Source: Polytrichum commune
Taxonomy: Eukaryota; Streptophyta; Polytrichopsida; Polytrichales; Polytrichaceae
Length of the DNA: 64,000 nt
Assembly: GCA_950295325.1 (NCBI GenBank)
Contig: OX485804.1
Coordinates: 54,236,429 to 54,300,428, forward strand
Reading direction: 5' to 3'
The position numbers were made by a program, and so were the translations under genes. The notes under the pieces are model-generated. The model was not told the DNA's origin and did no database searches. It saw only the letters and a program-made list of their open reading frames with translations. Below are positions 57,769 through 64,000 of the stretch, piece by piece (position 1 is the stretch's first letter; each line of letters opens with the position of its first letter).

Positions 57769-58700
57769 GAAGTTGATGCCTTAACTAACTTCATATAAGT
57801 ATATTTTTAGGAACTTTACATCAAGTGCTCGGGTTGAAAGCATGGTGATTTCATGACTTAAGGATACATGATTGTGTTTGCAGGGACTTAGGTTCAATCC
57901 TCTCTATGCAGTTAACCCTAATGCATGATGTTGGTGACAGATCCTATTGGCAGTGTTCAAGATTGAAGTCTTCAATGCCCTTCAAACGCGATTTGGCCCT
58001 TCAAAATATACCTCTCTCAAAATAGCCCTTCAACATGCAACCCCAACTTGAAAATGAAGACATCACTTGAAGTCCTCAATATAATCTGCCCGCCACAAGA
58101 ACCAACAAGTGTAGGGCATTGTCACTACAAGAAGTGGAGTTTGATGGTTGATTCTTAATTCTCCACATTGTACTAGAAACATGTATCATATAATTCATGC
58201 ACAAGTTTAATATGAGTTTTATACTTCATTTCTATATTCTTGGATTGACGTCTCAGATTTGAACCAGCCCTTCAACTGAAGGGCTGAAATTTGAGAGCCC
58301 TTCAAAATGAAACTCATATGAGGGCTTCAATCTTGAACACTGCCTATTGGCTACAACAGCTTGGCTTTCACCTATTGTTGGTTTTTAAATTCCCTAACTT
58401 TATTTTTGCCAATCACGCCCTAGGGTAAAAGAGGTGGTCTGACCTGCAATCTACCCTTAGTAATAGACCATGTTCAAGATGACATTTTGTTATTCTGGAC
58501 ATATGAGAATTGACACATGTTAGATTGGTTAGAGTGGTGTCATGTTGGTGTCATTCTGATGTCATGTAGACCATCATTTCCTAGTACTGAGGCTATTGTA
58601 TTGGACTAGACCACTTATTGTAGCACCCTAGATTTCTGAGCTAGTGAATATCCTTCAAATAATGGCAAAAGTAGACTCTCACACTGCAAGTCCTAAGCTT
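57769..58700. other. Non-coding DNA
   Basis: At about 57,950-58,060 and 58,255-58,350 segments such as AGTGTTCAAGATTGAAG and CTTCAATCTTGAACACTG with AGCCCTTCAA motifs are inverted, so a further ~400-bp TIR-like element is likely here (about 57,952-58,345). No gene. Confidence 0.4.
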
Positions 58701-58703
58701 TCA

Positions 58704-61700
58704 GGGCCACTTCACACACGAGCCCAAGGGCCATGACATGAAATCATGAGGGTCCTTGACTATCATCCAAAGGCCGTACCATGGATGTTGTGTAGTGACG
58801 GGCCCTCAAACATAAAGTGAAGAGAGAAGGGACCATGTTGAGAGACCACTGCATATTTTATTGGTGGGAATTGAGGGGCAACCCTACCTCACCTAGTTTT
58901 AGCCATCCCATATACCTCTTCGTTTTTTTAATATTTTTCACTCTTTTTTTGAGTTTTACATTGGTAAGGACATAAAGGTGAGCATGATGGAACATCTTGG
59001 AGAGAAGGAGTTCTCTTGTTGCACTGGCTTTACATTGGTGTTTGCACATGATTGTGCAACATGTGCTTGATATGCAAGCATTGGCACTCAATGAAGAATA
59101 AAAAAATGCCTTGATTTTGAGCATTTGCTTTGGGAGCATGAAGATGAGCGATCTTAGTGTGGTGGGCATTTGAGAGAAATATAGGGTTCACTGATAGGTT
59201 ATTATTGGGTTTTTTCATGGAAAAAAATGTTCAATCAAAGAATTTGGGTATGTCATAATACATTCAAGTTTCTTTTGTGAGAGGTTAGATCCGTATTTGT
59301 TAAGGAAGAATACACATATGAGAGAGACGTTTTCAATTGGGAGTAGAGTTGCGATGTCATTACACAGGCTTGGTACTCGAAATATCTTGTATACTATAGG
59401 AGAGGTATATGGGATGGCTAAAAGTGCAATTTCAAAATTAGTGAGAAAATTTTGTAGATTGGTAAAAGTTCATTTGCAACGGACTTTTGTGCAATTTCCA
59501 AGTCTAGCTCGGTTTAGAGTTTTAGCACAAGATTTGAGGCCCTTCATGGGATTCTTCATATTATGGGAGCAATCAATGGATCTCACATTCCAATTCTTAC
59601 ACATGTAATTGTGAAAGAAAAATACTACTATTGAAAATCATTTCATTCGTCTTTACAACAAGATTTAGTTGATATAAAATGTATACATTGGAATTATGAA
59701 TTTGAATGGACCGGAAGCATGCATGATTGGACATTGTTTCAACTAACAAAAGTTGGGAGAATTTATGTTAAAGACAAATTCTTATCTGATAAGTTGATCA
59801 GAGATTGTGCATATCTAGTACGGAGATGAATTTACAACCCATTTATAGATTGTGCACATGGTATAGAAGATTATAAAAAAAATTGGAATTTCATTCAAAA
59901 TTCTACTCACATGTGTATAAATGTGCTTTTAGGATTCTAAAGGATAGAGAATTATGATGAAAATGTTGATATATCATTGCGGCATATGATTGATATAGTT
60001 GGTACATGTATTGTACTGTACAATACGTGTATAATTGGTAAGGAAACATTTGATATGGAATGGATAAAAGAAGTAGAGAGAGAATAAAAAATGTGAATAA
60101 AGAATAAATGATTAAAAGAAATATAAGAATTGAGGATTGAAATAGAAGAGTGAAGTAAAATATATCATTAGTATAAAAATATTGCAAGAAGAACATAAAA
60201 TGCTGACAAAGATACTAAAATTTTCTTAATAAGAAAAATGAAGAGATGAAGATTTATTACTGGAGGCTAAAAAAATGTATGAAACAATAGTCAAATCATT
60301 GTGGCAAATGAAGCTCCAGAATTATTTAAACGTAAAATTCCAGGATATTGTCACTGAATATGATACGAATGAATGATTCTAATTTTTGTATGAAGGCTAT
60401 CATATGAGCATTCATATTTTTGAATGAAATTATTATAGCCTAGAATGATGCAATCAAGCTAGAAAAATTGCTAATTAATTCTTCCAAAATTCCTTCCATT
60501 AGGTCTTGCATTTTATTTTCATTTGATTTTTGTCTTTTGTAGTACTTGAAGGTAAATTATATTGTGTGTCTTGTATAATATGGTGTTCATCATCATTTTG
60601 AGCATTTGTTGACATTTAATTGATAAAATTTGCACAATATACATTCCAAATATCCAACTGCTTGCATTATTGATATTCACATCTATTATAACCTAAAATT
60701 TCATTTAAACGCTTATCATTTTTGTATTACATAAAAAAAACCTTTTTATTTTTTTCAAGCCAACTAAGTTCTCCCTAAATTATATAAACTTGAAATCATA
60801 AGAGCATGAAACTTAATCCATACATTATTTTTGTCCACATACAACTTGTTTTCAATCTAGAATAGAGTATCATTAGATTAAGTACAATATGTCTTAAATT
60901 CTATCAACTTGATGAAAGCAACTTTGTGGTCCAAAGCACCTTTAAGGTCTTAGGTTATAATTAAGAGGTGTGGTATTTGATTCCTGACACACACATAAAT
61001 TGCTAAGTCCTCAATGGGAATAGGGGACCCAAGGCATGCAAGAGGCAAAGACCAAGGCCTTTAAAAAATCACAATATGAATACGATTTGTTTTTGCATTT
61101 TCAACATCAATTATTCAATCAAACTTTTCATACATTGTTTTCTTGCTGATTTTATAAATTCCTCTTCCATCTCACCGCAAATGGCTATGAGGGTTTTAAT
61201 CTCATAATCTTGCCATTTAATAGAGGCTTCCTCTTCACCTTCCTAATCTCCCATTTCAAATTGATCAATTTTTGCCTTCTTCTCTAGTGTTCCTTTCGAT
61301 ATAAAAATTGATACCCTACCTTTAATTTTATTTTTTACCAAAGTCTTTTTTTTTGCTTGATAGTCTTTTTTGCCTCACCTCTCGTAGTCGCATTTTTATT
61401 ACCTTTGATATTTTGCGGCATTTGTGGTCCAATCACATCTACATCCACATCATTAAACAACTAAAATTGTTGAAATTCCTACTTCCCAATGAGGATCTGT
61501 GCAACTCGAATTGTGGTTGACACCATGACAATTAAAAAAAAAATGCCTCCATTATTGGGAACCACTCCCATCTTGCAAGAAACATATCATTGACGGAAAA
61601 AAAATGTCAAAAATATTACAATAAAAAAATTGTCTGATACAATCACACATACTAGCAAACTCCAAACACTTGGACTTGTGGGCTAGTTGGGAGAAGCGTC

Positions 61701-62045
61701 CCTTTGCCTTTTAAAAAAAATAATTTGTCGTGGAAAAGAACTATTAGAAAAAATATTAGAATAACCCTAGCATTCATTGACAATTGGTTCACTGCCATGG
61801 TCTACCAGAATTTGTGTTAGGCCTACTTCTTAGAAGTGGACCTGACACAAATTTTGGGATACCATGCATCTTTATCCACAACGTGCCATATAAGATTCCA
61901 TGTAGACTTTTCATTCACAAACTTTTCTTTGGGCTTTTAGGCCTTCACCTCCTGATGTGAACTTGGACATCTCCGTGTTTTCAACCAATGAGAGCTCTTA
62001 CATTGCAATGGTCATGGGCCTTCAGTCTTGTGGGTGAAGTGGCTG
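58704..62045 (+). mobile_element. PIF/Harbinger-type element (3.3 kb)
   Basis: Left GGGCCACTTCACACACGAGC and right (complement) CAGCCACTTCACCCACAAGA are diverged TIRs shared with the MITE at 50,487-50,984. Inside, on the plus strand, is a broken Harbinger transposase (59,160-59,960). Flanking triplets are TCA and TGA rather than a clean TWA, so the exact ends are uncertain. A MYB-like second gene, usual in these elements, was not found; 60.0-62.0 kb is AT-rich without a clear frame. Confidence 0.5.
59160..59960 (+). pseudogene. PIF/Harbinger transposase, frameshifted
   Basis: Plus-strand frames read, in order: FFCERLDPYLL-RKNTHMRET, VAMSLHRLGTRN then LYTIGEVYGMAKSAISKLVR, HIMGAIDGSHIPI, GSMHDWTLFQ and DCAYLVRR...IYNPF. 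These are the helix-turn-helix N-terminus and the DDE nuclease blocks of Harbinger transposases: the first Asp in AIDGSHIPI, the second in MHDWTLF, and the G/D-x-G/A-Y block. At least one frameshift near 59,545 and stops near 59,629 and 59,827 kill the frame. The same family appears at 63,570-63,890 in minus orientation. Confidence 0.7.
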
Positions 62046-63565
62046 TGAGGCCAAACCCACCACCCTTAAGCGTCCTAGTCCGGATGATGGTTTTGAGAAT
62101 CACATGTGTCATACCAAAGCTCGTAGTAACATGGAATGTACTTTCATCTCAACAAGCTCCCAATTCACTTGAAATCATGATGCTTTATTAATGCTAGTCT
62201 CTTGAATAGGTAGAGCATTGGCCTTCTCAAGGGTCCACCCCGCAGCCTTTGCTACACATGCCCTTGAGGATTTCCCTCTTGAAACCTTGGTCTTGGCCAA
62301 TGTTTTCTCATTAGTGCTCGTGATCTCGTTGAGGCCATGACTTATCGGCTCCATAAGGCACATAAGTCTCTAACACAAGTGTTAAAAAACACTTATATCA
62401 CTTATCATTGCCTCCTCTTCCACAAGTCCCTCACAACCCTTTCCAAGTTCACTTCTTAATGCGGCCCCTAACCCAACTAGCCTAATCTCAATTAGCCTAA
62501 TTCCACTAGCCTAACCCAACTATCAATTATGTCTTAGCCCATGGCTTAAGTATCAGATCAGTTGCCTATCAACTAATTCGACCAACTACTACACTTAACC
62601 TTACTAAGTCCCCTATAAGTCTCTATGAATTCTACTAATTCCACTAACCTTCTACTAATTCCCACACAACTCTAACTCTAAAACTCAATTCTATGAGAGG
62701 AATAACAAGAGGGAGAGAGAGAGAAGGAGAGGGGAAGGGAGAGGGTAAGGAGGCCTTGTATGAACCTCTTCCATTTACCCACACTCCCCTTTCAATACAA
62801 CATGCTCATATGCCCACACACACGTGTGCACCCACACGTGCAAGATGGAAGAGCGCGAAGGAAGAGAGACTGAATAGGAACACAAGTGAGTGAAGAAGGT
62901 GAGAGAAAAAAATATATAGGAGAAGGGAAGGGGTGAGCACCCCTCAAAGCTCAAGATAAGCCCCTCTGTGAGCCCAAAATGGTGCCCACATGTGTTATTA
63001 ACCTTTGAAACCATTAGGAGTTACATTTTGATGTTTTATAATTATTCTCAAAAATATAAGAAGAGTGAGGCTTGGTGTGAAGTTATGTTTAGACCTTAGG
63101 CTTATGTGGTGTAGTTAATTAGAAACTTAGCGGCATGAAGGAAGTTCTTTGGTTAGGTGAGTGTAGCATGTGGTGGACCAAGGGGAGCTCCTTGAGTTTA
63201 AATATTTGAATTAGGATCCATCTTGTTGTCCATGGAGTCGTCCCACGGCCGTCTAAGCAATGTGATTGGACGTTGAAGTCGTCCCGGGACGACTTGGGTT
63301 TACACCAAGGAAAAAATGGCAGAGTGACCACGGAGGTTGAGGTCCACAAAATATATATTTTTAAGCCTACTCTATCCACTGCCATGGTCCAACGGATTTT
63401 CCGTTGGGACAAGCAAAAGAGGTGGTCCGGGAAAAAGAGCAAGGGCCCATGTCAGAAAAATGCCGTTTTAATGATTTTTTTATTTTTTTAATGATTTTTT
63501 TCCCAACTTAATTAATGATTTTCTTCGGCTACAGTTAGAAGGATGTAATACTGTAAATACATATT
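62046..63565. other. Non-coding DNA with GA-rich tract
   Basis: A GA-rich low-complexity tract (about 62,708-62,752) and unsupported open frames. No gene seen. Confidence 0.35.
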
Positions 63566-63569
63566 TCCG

Positions 63570-63890
63570 TTATGGTTGAAAGCACAGTAGAAAAGGCTCG
63601 TTTTTTTTGCAAGAAATTGATCGTTTGTATTTGTTCATTTCGTCACCGTCCAACCGATGCAATGACATTGCTATCCTATCTTGCACCGGCACCGTAACCC
63701 TAAATTGAGTATTTTTTTTTCTCAAATACGGACCTAACCTCTCACACAAAAATCTGAATGTTTTGTGTGTCACTCGAGTTCGCTTTCTAAATTCATTCTC
63801 CGTCCACGAACCCAACAATAAGCGGTCTACGAATCCAATCATCCGTTCTTGACTCCGTATACTCCTCTCTCTATACCCCCATATTCTCAT
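63570..63890 (-). pseudogene. N-terminal fragment of a PIF/Harbinger transposase
   Basis: The minus-strand frame reads FVDRLLLGSWTENEFRKRTR, THKTFRFLCERLGPYLRKKN and VPVQDRIAMSLHRL. This is the N-terminal DNA-binding part of Harbinger transposases and matches the element at 59.2 kb (CERLDPYL...RKN, VAMSLHRL). After LHRL the frame loses similarity, so the DDE core is missing and only the N-terminal third remains. The start of the frame is near 63,890; the upstream region towards 64,000 is unassigned. Confidence 0.65.
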
Positions 63891-64000
63891 AAACCAAGCT
63901 CAAAATTGCTAACTTCTCCCATTCTCCTTGCAAAATCAGCGCTTGAATGTCTACCACATGCTTTACGAGCATGTACAAAAACATGTACAATCCTAAAAGC

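Overview
This looks like nuclear DNA of a land plant or close green-lineage relative. It is AT-rich and gene-poor, has GT-AG introns of plant size, and is packed with relics of most plant transposon classes: Mutator, hAT, PIF/Harbinger, a CACTA-like palindrome, Copia, Gypsy, LINE and several MITEs. I found no host housekeeping gene, and the sequence alone does not fix the species.

The centre of the window is one large Mutator-like element (MULE) at about 17,464-29,399 (11.9 kb). It has terminal inverted repeats (TIRs) made of 7-bp GAGCRRT-type units and a direct target duplication, ATTACTAGG (up to 11 bp match). It carries two divergent genes around a 0.5-kb spacer. On the minus strand (22,213-18,371) is a three-exon transposase of about 1,139 aa with a C-terminal SWIM zinc finger. 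On the plus strand (22,736-29,202) is an eight-exon gene of about 1,173 codons. It joins a ParB/sulfiredoxin-like DGNHR segment to a C-terminal domain built like an N4/N6 amino-methyltransferase with diverged catalytic motifs. This second gene has four in-frame stops and a one-base frameshift. Introns of both genes contain arrays of perfect palindromes at exact 32-bp spacing, and the cargo gene also has a 64-bp array. These are helically phased and look like protein-binding sites.

A second, diverged copy of the methyltransferase-like gene enters at the left edge (1-1,790), possibly followed by a decayed MULE right end near 2,784. Two more right-end relics of the family lie at about 39,503-39,660 (inverted) and 52,925-53,133. 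This is therefore a multicopy family, and the methyltransferase-like gene appears to be standing cargo.

Other contents, left to right: a Copia relic on the minus strand (5.4-8.9 kb); an hAT MITE (13.72-14.47 kb); a repeat that hosts the MULE (to about 29.73 kb) with a second copy at 38.5-39.1 kb; AACCGGTT fold-back elements (30.4, 32.0 and 55.3-57.8 kb); three copies of a ~400-bp Mutator-type MITE (34.2, 38.5 and 56.8 kb); a LINE endonuclease relic (35.2-36.2 kb, minus); a ~160-bp tandem repeat array (42.5-43.9 kb); a PIF/Harbinger element with a dead transposase (58.7-62.0 kb) and a matching MITE (50.5-51.0 kb); a Gypsy gag-protease relic (53.1-54.4 kb, minus); and a second Harbinger transposase N-terminus (63.6-63.9 kb, minus). 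The remaining long stretches are AT-rich and show no gene I can support.
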